A DNA stretch of 64,000 nucleotides from Oscillospiraceae bacterium (GCA_017437095.1 JAFSBW010000043.1:1-64000); one strand, 5' to 3'; shown: positions 27,795-35,633, counted from the stretch's first letter. Notes: generated by a model from the letters alone, not told the origin. Numbers and translations: made by a program.

Positions 27795-27975
27795 GGGATG
27801 CCTGATACTTCCCGGCCCGATTGCAGACCTCCCGCCTATGCTTTGACATTAGGTGGACGTTGGGAGCAGCTAAAGCCCGGAGAGGCGACCCACCTGCCGG
27901 TTCGTGCAGGTCATAATTAGATGCGTACGGCCAAAGCGGGCTGGGCCTGGGAGATTTTCTCCCAGGCTTTTTTAA
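27795..27975 (+). ncRNA. ssrS: Probable 6S RNA (ssrS)
   Basis: A non-coding stretch of about 180 bases with a perfect -10 (TATAAT, 27788-27793) just upstream and an intrinsic terminator at its end. The 5' CCCGGCCCG (27811-27819) pairs fully with the 3' CGGGCTGGG (27937-27945), giving a closing stem around an internal arm with hairpins. GCGACCCACCTGC followed by a short loop and GCAGGT resembles the apical part of clostridial 6S RNAs. The -35 is weak. 6S RNA binds and sequesters sigma-A RNA polymerase. A different structured RNA cannot be ruled out; the SRP RNA core motif is absent. Confidence 0.65.
27946..27973 (+). terminator. Terminator of the probable 6S RNA
   Basis: CCTGGGAGA and TCTCCCAGG pair across three bases and are followed by CTTTTTTT. 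Confidence 0.9.
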
Positions 27976-28023
27976 TATTCGTTGGCATAGTTGCCGTATT
28001 TTGTTAATTTTACGCAATACCCC

Positions 28024-28052
28024 TTGCAAAACCATCAAAAATCGTATATAAT
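28024..28052 (+). promoter_or_regulatory. Promoter for the PrsA-like foldase gene
   Basis: TTGCAA and TATAAT with a 17-bp spacer, about 68 bases before the start. Confidence 0.8.
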
Positions 28053-28119
28053 ACCCAAGTCTATGCCCGCAATAGCATACATAGATGATCTATCGCACAA
28101 ATGAGAGGATTTGATTTAC

Positions 28120-29814
28120 ATGAGCGCATCCAGCAAGAAGAAGCTGCGTAAAGAGCAGCAAGCCCTTCAAATGACCGAAAAACAGCTGAAGGAGCAGAAA
28201 GAAGCAAAGAAAACAAAGATCTATACCATCGCCTTCGTAACGGCTATGGCTATTATTTTGGTGGCATTTTTAGGCTCTATCGTCTACAATCGGCTTGATG
28301 AAACCGGTTTCTTTGCCCGCCATGATACCGTTCTGGAGGTAAACGACCACGATATCAATGCTGTTGAGCTGAACTATTTCTATATCGATGCCATCAGCAA
28401 CCAGTATAACGCCTGGTACAGCGAATATCAGAACAGCACGCCCTATATGCTAACTATGTACGGATTGGACATTTATAAACCCCTCAACCAGTCCTACTAC
28501 GACACCGAAGGCAAGGTCACCTGGGCGGATATGTTTGCCAACCAGGCTGTACAGGATGCCATCGAGATCTATACCCTCTACGATGCTGCCAAGGCTGAAG
28601 GCCACAAGCTGACCGAAGAAGAGAAGCAGAATGTGGAAGAGATCCTGCACAACATTGAGCATTCCGCGATCGACGGCGGCTTTGCAAGCCTGGGTGAATA
28701 CCTTACTTATATGTATGGCAACGGCGCCCGCAAGAGCAGCTACCGCGATTATCTTAACGTGCTGGCTCTGGCCAATTCCTACCGCAACGCCCACACTGAG
28801 GCCCTCTCCTACGGCGAGGCAGACTACACTGCCTACCTGGCTGAGCATCCCAACGACTACTCCAATTTCTCCTATACCGTTTACCAGCTGCGCGTAAGCG
28901 ATTTCTACCAGGGCGGTACTAAAGATGAAGCTACCGGCACCACCACCTATTCCGACGAGGAAAAGGCTGCTGCCGAAGCTGCCTGCAAGGCTGCTGCCGA
29001 TTCCATCGCAGCCGCTAAGCCCACAAACGCCGAAAGCCTGAATGCTGCCATTGCCAGCCTGAGCATTTATCAGAATGCCTCTTCCGAAGGCAGCGAAGGC
29101 TCCAGCGTTCCTACCGCTACCGTAAACGAAGATGTAGCCTTTGCCTATCTGAGCACCTATTATAAGGATTGGCTGGGCGATGCTTCCCGCAAGTCCGGCG
29201 ATTTCACCATCGTTCCCATTACTGAAAAGGCCGAAGATGGCACCGATACCGGCAAGGTCACCGGCTACTACGCTGTTATTTTCGATGGCCGTGATGACTT
29301 TATGGAAGACACCGTTACCATTCGTCATATCCTTGTAGATTTTGAGGGCGGCACTGTTACCAACGGTGTTACCACCTACACCGATGCCGAGAAGCAGGCT
29401 ACCAAGCAGAAGGCCGAGGAGATCCTGGCTCAGTTCAACGCCACCGGCAAGACCGAAGACGAGTTTGCCGCTATGGTGGAAGCCAATACCGATGACGGCG
29501 GCTCCATGTACAACGGCGGCCTGTACTCCCATGTGCTTGAAGGCCAGATGGTAGACGGCTTCAACGATTGGATCTTTGATGCCAAGCGCAACCCCGGCGA
29601 CTGCGAGATCGTAGAAACCGAATTTGGCTATCACCTGATCTACTTCGTTGAAAAGGACGAGCTGAACTATCGCGACTATATGGTCGACTCCACTCTGCGC
29701 ACCGAAGCCACCCAGGCCTGGCTCAAGGAAAAGGTAGATGCCACCAAGGTTGGCGAGAGAGATATTTCCAAGCTGGATCTGGACTTTACTATTGCTCCTT
29801 CCAGTGCCTACTAA
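28120..29814 (+). CDS. PrsA/SurA-like peptidyl-prolyl isomerase (foldase), membrane anchored
   Basis: Extracytoplasmic chaperone for secreted proteins. About 564 residues. A Lys/Gln/Glu-rich cytoplasmic start (1-34) precedes a single helix (about 35-56), so it is anchored by a helix and not by a lipobox as in classical PrsA. A SurA-N-like helical region follows, and the PpiC (parvulin) domain runs from about 398 (TIRHILVDFEGG) to 515 (FGYHLIYFVEKDE). An Ala/Ser-rich segment lies near 285-330. The ATG at 28120 has GAGAGG about 11 bases upstream; a TTG three codons earlier is too close to it. It is monocistronic, bounded by a promoter and a terminator hairpin. Confidence 0.88.
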   Translation: MSASSKKKLRKEQQALQMTEKQLKEQKEAKKTKIYTIAFVTAMAIILVAFLGSIVYNRLDETGFFARHDTVLEVNDHDINAVELNYFYIDAISNQYNAWYSEYQNSTPYMLTMYGLDIYKPLNQSYYDTEGKVTWADMFANQAVQDAIEIYTLYDAAKAEGHKLTEEEKQNVEEILHNIEHSAIDGGFASLGEYLTYMYGNGARKSSYRDYLNVLALANSYRNAHTEALSYGEADYTAYLAEHPNDYSNFSYTVYQLRVSDFYQGGTKDEATGTTTYSDEEKAAAEAACKAAADSIAAAKPTNAESLNAAIASLSIYQNASSEGSEGSSVPTATVNEDVAFAYLSTYYKDWLGDASRKSGDFTIVPITEKAEDGTDTGKVTGYYAVIFDGRDDFMEDTVTIRHILVDFEGGTVTNGVTTYTDAEKQATKQKAEEILAQFNATGKTEDEFAAMVEANTDDGGSMYNGGLYSHVLEGQMVDGFNDWIFDAKRNPGDCEIVETEFGYHLIYFVEKDELNYRDYMVDSTLRTEATQAWLKEKVDATKVGERDISKLDLDFTIAPSSAY

Positions 29815-29830
29815 TTGATCAAAAGCATTA

Positions 29831-29857
29831 TGCCCCGGAAGATTTCTTCCGGGGCAT
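29831..29857 (+). terminator. Foldase gene terminator hairpin, proximal copy
   Basis: TGCCCCGGAAG and CTTCCGGGGCA form a perfect 11-bp stem with a 4-base loop. No T-run follows; repeat copy B starts directly. A near-identical hairpin lies on the far side of the repeat. Confidence 0.8.
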
Positions 29858-30113
29858 AAGTCTGTCGAAAAAGCATTTTTCGACAGACTGTCAGAGGTCG
29901 AGAAAGCCACAAAGACAAGCAAACCGCACTCGTCGGCGTACAGACGGTACGGTAGAGGGAGGTTTGCGCAGTAAGTCAAAATGCCTTGCGAAGCAAGCTT
30001 TTTCGCTTCATTTTATGCAAATGCTTTATTTAAAAATAGCTTCAATTCTAAAAAATCGCCCCAAACTGCCAAAAATTGCATTTTGACGGTTTGGGGCTTT
30101 ATCGACACTCTGG
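29858..30113 (+). repeat. Terminator-associated repeat, copy B
   Basis: Complete 256-bp copy, about 96 percent identical by eye to copy C (48281-48535). It opens with a perfect 14-bp hairpin (arm AGTCTGTCGAAAAA, loop GCA). A second hairpin near the far end has arms GCCCCAAACTG and CGGTTTGGGGC around 30057-30097. The last 15 bases (ending CGACACTCTG) are an imperfect inverse of the first 15. It is flanked by two copies of the foldase gene terminator hairpin. No protein is predicted with confidence, although a 39-codon frame stays open on the minus strand in all copies. Confidence 0.9.
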
Positions 30114-30140
30114 TGCCCCGGAAGAAATCTTCCGGAGCAT
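30114..30140 (+). terminator. Foldase gene terminator hairpin, distal copy
   Basis: Matches 29831-29857 at 24 of 27 positions. Two changes are in the loop region and one makes a C-A mismatch in the stem. It is followed by TTTAC, a weak U-run. Read with the proximal copy, it appears to be a duplication created when repeat copy B inserted. Confidence 0.75.
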
Positions 30141-30188
30141 TTACATATTCTGCTGCCTTTGTGCAAAAATACGCAAGAGGTGGTAATC

Positions 30189-30545
30189 ATGGAAAAAGGA
30201 AAGGTAAAGATCACTTTGGCAGCGGTTGCTGCCGGTGCCGTCAACGGTCTGCTGGGCGCGGGCGGCGGTATGATCCTGGTGCCCGCGTTGTCACTAAGCG
30301 GCGAATTGGAAGAAAACGAGATCTTTCCGGCTTCCGTCAGCATGATCCTTCCGGCTTGCCTGGTTAGCCTGGTTGCGGCAGGTATTCCTTCCCTGCCCTG
30401 GCGGGACGCTGCCCCATATCTGGCTGGGTCGGCAATCGGCGGCATTGCGGCAGGGTTAACCGCAAAAAAGATACCTACCAAATACCTTCATAAGATCCTT
30501 GGCGCCTTTATCCTTTTTGCGGGAGTTCGCTATTTATGGGGTTAG
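30189..30545 (+). CDS. TSUP (TauE/SafE) family permease, N-terminal half-size subunit
   Basis: A 118-residue membrane protein with three to four hydrophobic segments. The motif VNGLLGAGGGMILVPAL near residue 20 is the TSUP repeat signature. Full TSUP permeases are about 250 residues and contain two such repeats; here the second repeat is a separate gene overlapping by 10 bases in another frame. The ATG at 30189 has AGAGGTGG upstream. The family exports small sulfur or carboxylate anions; the substrate here is unknown. The two products probably form a heterodimer. Confidence 0.8.
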   Translation: MEKGKVKITLAAVAAGAVNGLLGAGGGMILVPALSLSGELEENEIFPASVSMILPACLVSLVAAGIPSLPWRDAAPYLAGSAIGGIAAGLTAKKIPTKYLHKILGAFILFAGVRYLWG

Positions 30546-30898
30546 CTATTATTGTAGGCAGCATCCTGGGGCTGCTGTCAGGCCTGGGAACCGGCGGCGG
30601 AAGTCTTTTGATAATCTATCTTACCATGCTTCAGGGTTGGAATCAGGACGATGCCAGGCTTGTGAACTTAATGTTTTTTATTCCGGCCGCGGTGATCGCC
30701 AGCTGCTTTTGCATAAGGCAGGGCAAGCTGCCTGTGAAAAAAGTATTGCCGGGTATGATAGGAGCTTGTGTATCCGCTTTTATTTTCAGCTATATTGCCG
30801 GAAGCATTCACCCTATGTGGATCAAGAAGCTGTTTGGCATCCTGCTGGTGGCAACCGGAGCGAGGGAAATATGTTACCGGGAGCGAAAGCGCAGATAG
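30536..30898 (+). CDS. TSUP (TauE/SafE) family permease, C-terminal half-size subunit
   Basis: A 120-residue membrane protein with three to four hydrophobic segments and the TSUP repeat motif ILGLLSGLGTGGGSLLIIYL near residue 8. It begins inside the end of the preceding half (10-base overlap, different frame), so translation is probably coupled. The C-terminus (LFGILLVATGAREICYRE) mirrors that of the first half (ILGAFILFAGVRYL), showing the internal-repeat relationship. The last 25 bases overlap the end of ruvX on the opposite strand. Confidence 0.8.
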   Translation: MGLAIIVGSILGLLSGLGTGGGSLLIIYLTMLQGWNQDDARLVNLMFFIPAAVIASCFCIRQGKLPVKKVLPGMIGACVSAFIFSYIAGSIHPMWIKKLFGILLVATGAREICYRERKRR

Positions 30899-31290
30899 CC
30901 CTCCAGGATCAGCGAAGCCGCAACCGCGTCTACTGTATTCTTCCGTTTTTTTCCGTGATAGTTATGATCGTTTAATATTTGGTGGGCTTCCACCGTAGTG
31001 CGCCGTTCATCCCACAGTGTTACCGCAAGGCCGGTGGCCTCTTCTACCTTTGCGGCGAATTCCCGGCAAAGCTGAGCCCGGGGGCCCTCAGAGCCATCCA
31101 TATTTCTAGGCAGGCCCACCACAATATGGCCAACAGAGTTTTCTTTTACTAGCCGGCATATCTCATCAACGGTCTTTTCATCTCTCCGGCTGTGAATAAC
31201 TGTAGTAGAGCCAACTATGGAGCAAAGCAGATCGGAGATGGCAATACCGGTGCGGGCATCACCGTAGTCAACGGCCATGATCTTATTCAT
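30874..31290 (-). CDS. ruvX: RuvX/YqgF, putative pre-16S rRNA nuclease
   Basis: RNase H-fold nuclease thought to process the 5' end of 16S rRNA. 138 residues. The first catalytic Asp is in MAVDYGDARTGIAISD, followed by IVVGLPRNMDGSEG near residue 58, LWDERRTTVEAHQ near 97 and the last Asp in VDAVAASLILEGYL. It overlaps the AlkD-like gene by 4 bases and the TSUP gene tail by 25 bases (convergent). Confidence 0.93.
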   Translation of the reverse strand: MNKIMAVDYGDARTGIAISDLLCSIVGSTTVIHSRRDEKTVDEICRLVKENSVGHIVVGLPRNMDGSEGPRAQLCREFAAKVEEATGLAVTLWDERRTTVEAHQILNDHNYHGKKRKNTVDAVAASLILEGYLRFRSR

Positions 31291-31979
31291 AAGGTATCCT
31301 CTTTTCTTCGTAATTGCAGCAAAGACTGCTTCTGCTCCTGGGAAATACGGTAGGAATCCCGCAGCTTGGCAATGGTCTTATTGTGGGTAAAAATCTCCAA
31401 AGAGCCGCTTTTCAGCAGGGCTTCCACCCTTTGAAAATCATGGATGGCAAGCTCTGCCAAAAGCCAGGCCTGCGCCATGCGTACATAATAGTTTTCGTCT
31501 GTGATCCAGGAGGCGGCAGCTGCGATCTGCGGAATATATTCCGGGCGGATAAGATGGTCCAGCATCATTACCAGGCCAAACCTTCTGGTATAGGGATGGC
31601 TTTGCGCCAGGCATTCCAGGCAGAAATCCCATACATCATCCAGCTCGTCATCGCGCAGGCGGAAGGTTGCTGCCATGCAATCTGTAAACGCCCAGCAGTC
31701 CACCAGCGGTAAGATCGCCCATATTTCCGGCAGCTTATCCGCAAAGGGTGTTTTCCTATAGGCAGCTGTAAGCCCCAGCAGCATAACCTCTTCGTAGCAC
31801 TCAGGCATATTTTCAAAAACCAGGCTTGGGCGCTTTGCCAGCTCTTTGGCCAGCTTTCTAAGCCTGGGCATTCTTACGCCGGCTATGGAATAAGCGGTAT
31901 CCGGGCACAGTTTTTTATGAAAAGCGGCATATTTGGGCTCAGCATTTTCCCGCAAAAACGCTCTGATCTCATCGTTCAA
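31287..31979 (-). CDS. DNA alkylation repair protein (AlkD-like HEAT-repeat)
   Basis: HEAT-like repeat protein of the AlkC/AlkD family, whose members excise alkylated bases. 230 residues. Visible are YSIAGVRMPRLRKLAKEL near residue 30, the aromatic and acidic region PLVDCWAFTDCMA near 110, RRFGLVMMLDHL near 150, and NYYVRMAQAWLLAEL near 180. The AlkD key residues (Trp, Asp and Arg) appear to be represented, but substrate activity is not certain. It is coupled to ruvX by a 4-base overlap. Confidence 0.85.
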   Translation of the reverse strand: MNDEIRAFLRENAEPKYAAFHKKLCPDTAYSIAGVRMPRLRKLAKELAKRPSLVFENMPECYEEVMLLGLTAAYRKTPFADKLPEIWAILPLVDCWAFTDCMAATFRLRDDELDDVWDFCLECLAQSHPYTRRFGLVMMLDHLIRPEYIPQIAAAASWITDENYYVRMAQAWLLAELAIHDFQRVEALLKSGSLEIFTHNKTIAKLRDSYRISQEQKQSLLQLRRKEDTL

Positions 31980-32064
31980 GCTATCACTCTCCTATTTGGC
32001 CTTATTATACACGGAAAATACCAAAAAGGAAATAAAAAATGCAGAAAAATAAGGAAAAAAGTTA

Positions 32065-32093
32065 TTGACTTACAATACCCCCTGTGGTAGAAT
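32065..32093 (+). promoter_or_regulatory. Promoter of the rpmG-secE-nusG-rplK-rplA operon
   Basis: TTGACT and TAGAAT with a 17-bp spacer. About 130 bases of leader follow before rpmG, with a GGAGCGG...CCGCTTTC hairpin near 32135-32170 but no recognised riboswitch. Confidence 0.75.
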
Positions 32094-32225
32094 GTATCTA
32101 CCTGTGAAAAAGGGCTTATTTTTTTGCGTCTTTTTCAGCTTCGGAGCGGTAATTGTAGTAGCCGCTTTCTAAATTTTTACTAGCCGAAGTGATACAGGGA
32201 GGCAATTTTTTAAGGAGGTGCCGTT

Positions 32226-32375
32226 ATGCGCGTTAAAGTCACTTTGAGATGCTCCGAGTGCAAGCAGAGAAACTACAATTCCATGAAGAACAAGAAGAAT
32301 GACCCCGACCGTCTCGAAATGAAGAAGTATTGCAGATTCTGCAAGAAGCACACCATTCACAACGAGACTAAGTAA
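32226..32375 (+). CDS. rpmG: 50S ribosomal protein L33 (bL33)
   Basis: A 49-residue ribosomal protein with the four-cysteine zinc form: [11 protein letters not shown] and [13 protein letters not shown]. The start is the ATG at 32226 after TAAGGAGG; the stop is at 32373-32375. rpmG directly before secE and nusG is the normal Firmicutes arrangement. Confidence 0.96.
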   Translation: MRVKVTLRCSECKQRNYNSMKNKKNDPDRLEMKKYCRFCKKHTIHNETK

Positions 32376-32390
32376 GGGAGGCTCTTCGAA

Positions 32391-32633
32391 ATGGCAGAAA
32401 CCAAAAAGGAAAACTGGTTCAAGAGAACCTGGGGCAAGATCAAGAAATACTTCCGCGAGCTCAAGAGCGAGCTTGGCAAGGTAGTATGGCCCACCCCCAA
32501 GCAGGTTGCCAAAAACACTCTGATCGTTCTGGCCTGCGTTGCTATCGTTGGCGCGTTCATCTGGGTGTTTGACTATGTTGCTACCATCGGCATCGATGGC
32601 CTGGTAAATTGGCTGCGAAGCCTTGTCCACTAA
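32391..32633 (+). CDS. secE: Preprotein translocase subunit SecE
   Basis: Small essential subunit of the SecYEG translocon. 80 residues with one C-terminal helix (about 44-66). The amphipathic segment KIKKYFRELKSELGKVVWPTPKQV before it is the SecE signature. It lies 15 bases after rpmG and 9 bases before nusG. Confidence 0.96.
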   Translation: MAETKKENWFKRTWGKIKKYFRELKSELGKVVWPTPKQVAKNTLIVLACVAIVGAFIWVFDYVATIGIDGLVNWLRSLVH

Positions 32634-32642
32634 GGTAGCGCA

Positions 32643-33173
32643 ATGGCAGATACTGCAAAATGGTATGTAGTGCATACCTACTCCGGCTATGAAAACACTG
32701 TAAAGGCTACCATCGAAAAGACCGTAGAAAGCCGCAATCTGCAGGATCAGATTCTGGCTGTTTCCATTCCTCTGGAAACCGTAACGGAGATCACCGAATC
32801 CGGCATGAGCAAAACTTATGACCGCAAGGTATTCCCCGGCTATGTGCTTGTTAAGATGGTCTACAGTGATGACACATGGCATGTGATCCGGAATGTACGC
32901 GGAGTTACCGGCTTCGTTGGTACTTCCAGCAACGATCCCACACCCCTGACGGACGATGAAGTGTACCAGATGGGCGTAGAGAAGAAGGAGATCATCGTAA
33001 ACTATGCTGCCGGCGATACGGTTCGCATTCTGGACGGTCCTCTTACTTCCTTTACCGGCACTGTGGAAAGTGTGGATGTGGACAAAAATCAGGTCATTGT
33101 GGTTGTATCCATGTTTGGCCGCGAGACCTCTGTAGAGTTTGAGCTCGATCAGGTAGAGGTCGTATCCCAGTAA
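32643..33173 (+). CDS. nusG: Transcription termination/antitermination factor NusG
   Basis: Links RNA polymerase with Rho or the ribosome. 176 residues. The N-terminal NGN domain begins WYVVHTYSGYENTVKATIE and includes PGYVLVKMVYSDDTWHVIRNVRGVTGFVG. The C-terminal KOW domain begins AAGDTVRILDGPLTSFTGTV. Normal length. Confidence 0.97.
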   Translation: MADTAKWYVVHTYSGYENTVKATIEKTVESRNLQDQILAVSIPLETVTEITESGMSKTYDRKVFPGYVLVKMVYSDDTWHVIRNVRGVTGFVGTSSNDPTPLTDDEVYQMGVEKKEIIVNYAAGDTVRILDGPLTSFTGTVESVDVDKNQVIVVVSMFGRETSVEFELDQVEVVSQ

Positions 33174-33181
33174 ACGCATCG

Positions 33182-33254
33182 GGTCGGTTAGATCCGGCCG
33201 AGACGTGGGAGGGGCAAAAGCCCCGAAAGAAATGCGCATAGCGCATATTACCAC
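33182..33254 (+). promoter_or_regulatory. Structured leader before rplK
   Basis: The spacer after nusG holds a GGTCGG/CCGGCC hairpin (33182-33199), then GTGGGAGG (33205-33212), GGGGC/GCCCC and ATGCGC/GCGCAT hairpins, and finally CCACTATA (33251-33258). GTGG can pair with CCAC to close the set. The same order recurs before rplA. It is possibly an autoregulatory L1 or L11 leader; this is inferred only. Confidence 0.45.
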
Positions 33255-33277
33255 TATATATTCAGGAGGTGCTTATA

Positions 33278-33703
33278 ATGGCACAGAAAGTCACTGGTAT
33301 TATCAAGCTTCAGATCAACGCCGCTAAGGCTACCGCTTCCCCCCCTGTAGGCCCCGCTCTGGGCCAGCACGGTGTTAACATCGCCGCATTTATCAAGGAA
33401 TTCAACGCCCGCACCAAGGACATGGAAGGCTACAAGATTCCTGTTGTCATCACCGTATACGCAGACCGCAGCTTCACCTTTATCACCAAGACTCCCCCCA
33501 CTCCCCTGCTGGTCATGAAGGCCATCGGTGCTGATAAGGGTTCCGGAGTTCCCAATAAGCAGAAGGTTGGCACCATCACCAAGGCTCAGGTCACCGAGAT
33601 CGCTAAGACCAAGATGCCCGACCTGAACTGCGCTACCCTGGAGGCTGCTGAGTCTCAGGTTGCCGGTACTTGCCGCTCCATGGGCATTACCGTTGTTGAC
33701 TAA
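33278..33703 (+). CDS. rplK: 50S ribosomal protein L11 (uL11)
   Basis: L11 of the GTPase-associated centre. 141 residues. It begins [20 protein letters not shown] with [14 protein letters not shown], and the C-terminal RNA-binding domain has [20 protein letters not shown]. The ATG at 33278 has CAGGAGGTG 7 bases upstream. It is followed by rplA as usual. Confidence 0.97.
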   Translation: MAQKVTGIIKLQINAAKATASPPVGPALGQHGVNIAAFIKEFNARTKDMEGYKIPVVITVYADRSFTFITKTPPTPLLVMKAIGADKGSGVPNKQKVGTITKAQVTEIAKTKMPDLNCATLEAAESQVAGTCRSMGITVVD

Positions 33704-33717
33704 TTGATATTTGCTGT

Positions 33718-33764
33718 CCGGGGAGCTGCCCCGGAAATGTGGGAGGATTTTTCCGCATCACCAC
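33718..33764 (+). promoter_or_regulatory. Structured leader before rplA
   Basis: A CCGGGG/CCCCGG hairpin (33718-33734) is followed by GTGGGAGG (33739-33746) and CCACTATA (33761-33768), where GTGG can pair with CCAC. It repeats the layout seen before rplK. An L1-binding control site is a plausible but unproven reading. Confidence 0.45.
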
Positions 33765-33784
33765 TATAAGGAGGATATAACAAA

Positions 33785-34477
33785 GTGTTTAGAGGTAAAA
33801 AGTACAAGGAGAGCGCCAAGCTGATTGACCGCTCTGTTCAGTATGATCCCAATGAGGCCCTGGAGCTGGTAGTGAAGGGTGCTTCCGCAAAGTTCGACGA
33901 GACCGTTGAGCTGCACATCAAGTTGGGCGTTGACTCCCGTCACGCCGATCAGCAGGTCCGTGGCGCAGTTGTTCTGCCCAACGGTACCGGTAAGACCCGC
34001 CGTGTTCTGGTTTTCACCAAGGATGCTAAGGTTGAAGAAGCTCAGGCAGCCGGCGCTGACTATGTTGGCGGCATGGATCTGGTTGAGAAGATCACCAAGG
34101 AGAACTGGTTTGAGTTCGACGTAGTTGTTGCTTCCCCCGACATGATGGGTATCGTAGGCCGTCTGGGTAAGGTTCTGGGCCCCAAGGGCCTGATGCCCTC
34201 CCCCAAGGCTGGCACCGTGACCCCCAATGTTGGCGCTGCTGTTAAGGAAATCAAGGCTGGTAAGGTTGAGTACCGTCTGGACAAGACCAACATCATCCAC
34301 TGCCCCATCGGCAAGGTTTCCTTCGGTGTAGAGAAGCTGGCTGAGAACATGGATACCCTGGTTAAGGCTGTTGTAAAGGCTAAGCCCGCTGCTGCCAAGG
34401 GCCAGTATATCCGCTCCTGCGTCGTTGCTTCCACCATGGGCCCCGGCGTTAAGGTCGGTACTGCTAAGTACGTGTAA
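33785..34477 (+). CDS. rplA: 50S ribosomal protein L1 (uL1)
   Basis: L1-stalk protein and, in known cases, a translational repressor of its own operon. 230 residues. Visible are [28 protein letters not shown], the conserved [21 protein letters not shown] near residue 119, and the C-terminal MGPGVKV. The start is a GTG at 33785 with AAGGAGG 10 bases upstream. Its terminator hairpin also holds the next promoter. Confidence 0.97.
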   Translation: MFRGKKYKESAKLIDRSVQYDPNEALELVVKGASAKFDETVELHIKLGVDSRHADQQVRGAVVLPNGTGKTRRVLVFTKDAKVEEAQAAGADYVGGMDLVEKITKENWFEFDVVVASPDMMGIVGRLGKVLGPKGLMPSPKAGTVTPNVGAAVKEIKAGKVEYRLDKTNIIHCPIGKVSFGVEKLAENMDTLVKAVVKAKPAAAKGQYIRSCVVASTMGPGVKVGTAKYV

Positions 34478-34500
34478 TTTATTTACAATTATTTGCAAAA

Positions 34501-34534
34501 ACCCCTTGACAAGTCAAGGGGTTTTTGTTATAAT
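34501..34534 (+). promoter_or_regulatory. rplA terminator with nested consensus promoter for rplJ-rplL
   Basis: CCCCTTGAC and GTCAAGGGG form a 9-bp stem with a 2-base loop, followed by GTTTTTG. The same bases hold a perfect -35 (TTGACA, 34506-34511) and a perfect -10 (TATAAT, 34529-34534) with a 17-bp spacer. The -35 therefore sits in the terminator stem and loop, and the T-run is the promoter spacer. Confidence 0.85.
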
Positions 34535-34540
34535 TCAAGA

Positions 34541-34656
34541 GTTGCCAAAGACAGCAGGTGGTTTCGGCCGTAAGTCCTGCCGAGGTGCGCGGATATGATT
34601 TTTCTGTGTGTCTTTCTGTCTTCTGGCAGGAAGACATTTTTTCATTTCGGAGGTGA
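34541..34656 (+). promoter_or_regulatory. L10 ribosomal protein leader
   Basis: The leader between the promoter and rplJ has GCCAAAGACAGCAGGTG and then AAGTCCTGCCGAGGTGCG, the conserved L10-leader core. It continues with a CTTCTGGCAGGAAG arm before the ribosome site. In known cases the L10(L12)4 complex binds this RNA to limit rplJL expression. Confidence 0.85.
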
Positions 34657-34663
34657 ACACCAC

Positions 34664-35188
34664 ATGCCCAACGCAAAGGTTCTGGAGAGCAAGAAGGCAG
34701 TTGTTGAAGCCTTGACCAACACCATGAAGGAAGCTACTTCCGTCGTGTTCGTTGACTACAAGGGCATCAATGTTGCTCAGGATACCGCCCTGCGTAAGCA
34801 GTTCCGTGATGCTGGCGTGGAGTACACCGTTGTTAAGAACACTCTTACCCGTTTCGCTGCCAAGAATATTGGCTACGATTTCGACGAGGTTCTCAACGGC
34901 ACTACTGCTATGGCCTGCACCACCGGCGATCCCATTGCCCCCGCTCGCATCGTGTGCGAGTTCGCCAAGAAGAACAAGAACGTGCTGACCATCAAGGGTG
35001 GCGTAGTAGAAGGCTCTGTGCTGACTGCTGACCAGCTGAATGGTTTCGGCGAGCTGCCCAGCAAGAATGCTCTGGTTGCTCAGGTTCTCGGTACCTTCCT
35101 GGCACCCATTTCCAGCCTGGCATTTGTCCTGGATCAGATCCGGGAGCAGAAGGCCGGCCCCGCTCCTGCTGCAGAAGCAGAAGCCTAA
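34664..35188 (+). CDS. rplJ: 50S ribosomal protein L10 (uL10)
   Basis: Base of the L7/L12 stalk. 174 residues. It has VVEALTNTMKEATSVVFVDYKGINVAQDT and the central EYTVVKNTLTRFAAKN. The C-terminal helix that binds L12 dimers ends in an Ala/Glu-rich tail (PAPAAEAEA). The ATG at 34664 has CGGAGGTG upstream; the longer open frame runs into the L10 leader. Confidence 0.97.
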   Translation: MPNAKVLESKKAVVEALTNTMKEATSVVFVDYKGINVAQDTALRKQFRDAGVEYTVVKNTLTRFAAKNIGYDFDEVLNGTTAMACTTGDPIAPARIVCEFAKKNKNVLTIKGGVVEGSVLTADQLNGFGELPSKNALVAQVLGTFLAPISSLAFVLDQIREQKAGPAPAAEAEA

Positions 35189-35244
35189 TTTCGTAAACCT
35201 ATCAACACATTCTAACACACACACATTATTAGGAGGATTTAACA

Positions 35245-35619
35245 ATGGCTAGTGAAAAGATCACTGCTCTCGTAGAGGAAGTTAAGGGCCTGACCGTTCT
35301 GGAGCTGTCCGAGCTGGTTCACACCCTGGAGGAAGTTTTCGGCGTTTCCGCCGCTGCCGCTGCTGTTGCCGGCCCCGCTGTTGCCGCTGCTGCTGAGGTT
35401 GAAGAGAAGACCGAGTTCGACGTTATCCTGAAGGCTGCCGGCGCTTCCAAGCTGGGCGTTATCAAGGTTGTTCGTGCTGCTACCGGCCTGGGTCTGAAGG
35501 AAGCCAAGGATCTGGTTGACAACGCTCCCAAGACCCTGAAGGAAGCTATCTCTAAGGAAGATGCTGAGAAGCTGGTTGCCGAGCTGAAGGAAGCCGGCGC
35601 TGACGCTGAGATCAAGTAA
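35245..35619 (+). CDS. rplL: 50S ribosomal protein L7/L12 (bL12)
   Basis: Stalk protein that recruits translation GTPases. 124 residues. The N-terminal dimerization helices ([22 protein letters not shown]), the Ala/Val-rich hinge and the C-terminal domain ([38 protein letters not shown]) are all present. A strong terminator follows; rpoB does not. Confidence 0.98.
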   Translation: MASEKITALVEEVKGLTVLELSELVHTLEEVFGVSAAAAAVAGPAVAAAAEVEEKTEFDVILKAAGASKLGVIKVVRAATGLGLKEAKDLVDNAPKTLKEAISKEDAEKLVAELKEAGADAEIK

Positions 35620-35633
35620 TTTCCCCTCACTTA

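Noticed and set aside
27795..27975. Signal recognition particle RNA
   Set aside because: The conserved GGAAGCAGCC-type apical loop is absent, and the closing-stem layout fits 6S RNA better.
30500..30560. Sequencing frameshift in a single TSUP gene
   Set aside because: The second half has its own ATG with plausible coupling, and half-size TSUP proteins are plausible. Kept as two genes, with the doubt recorded.
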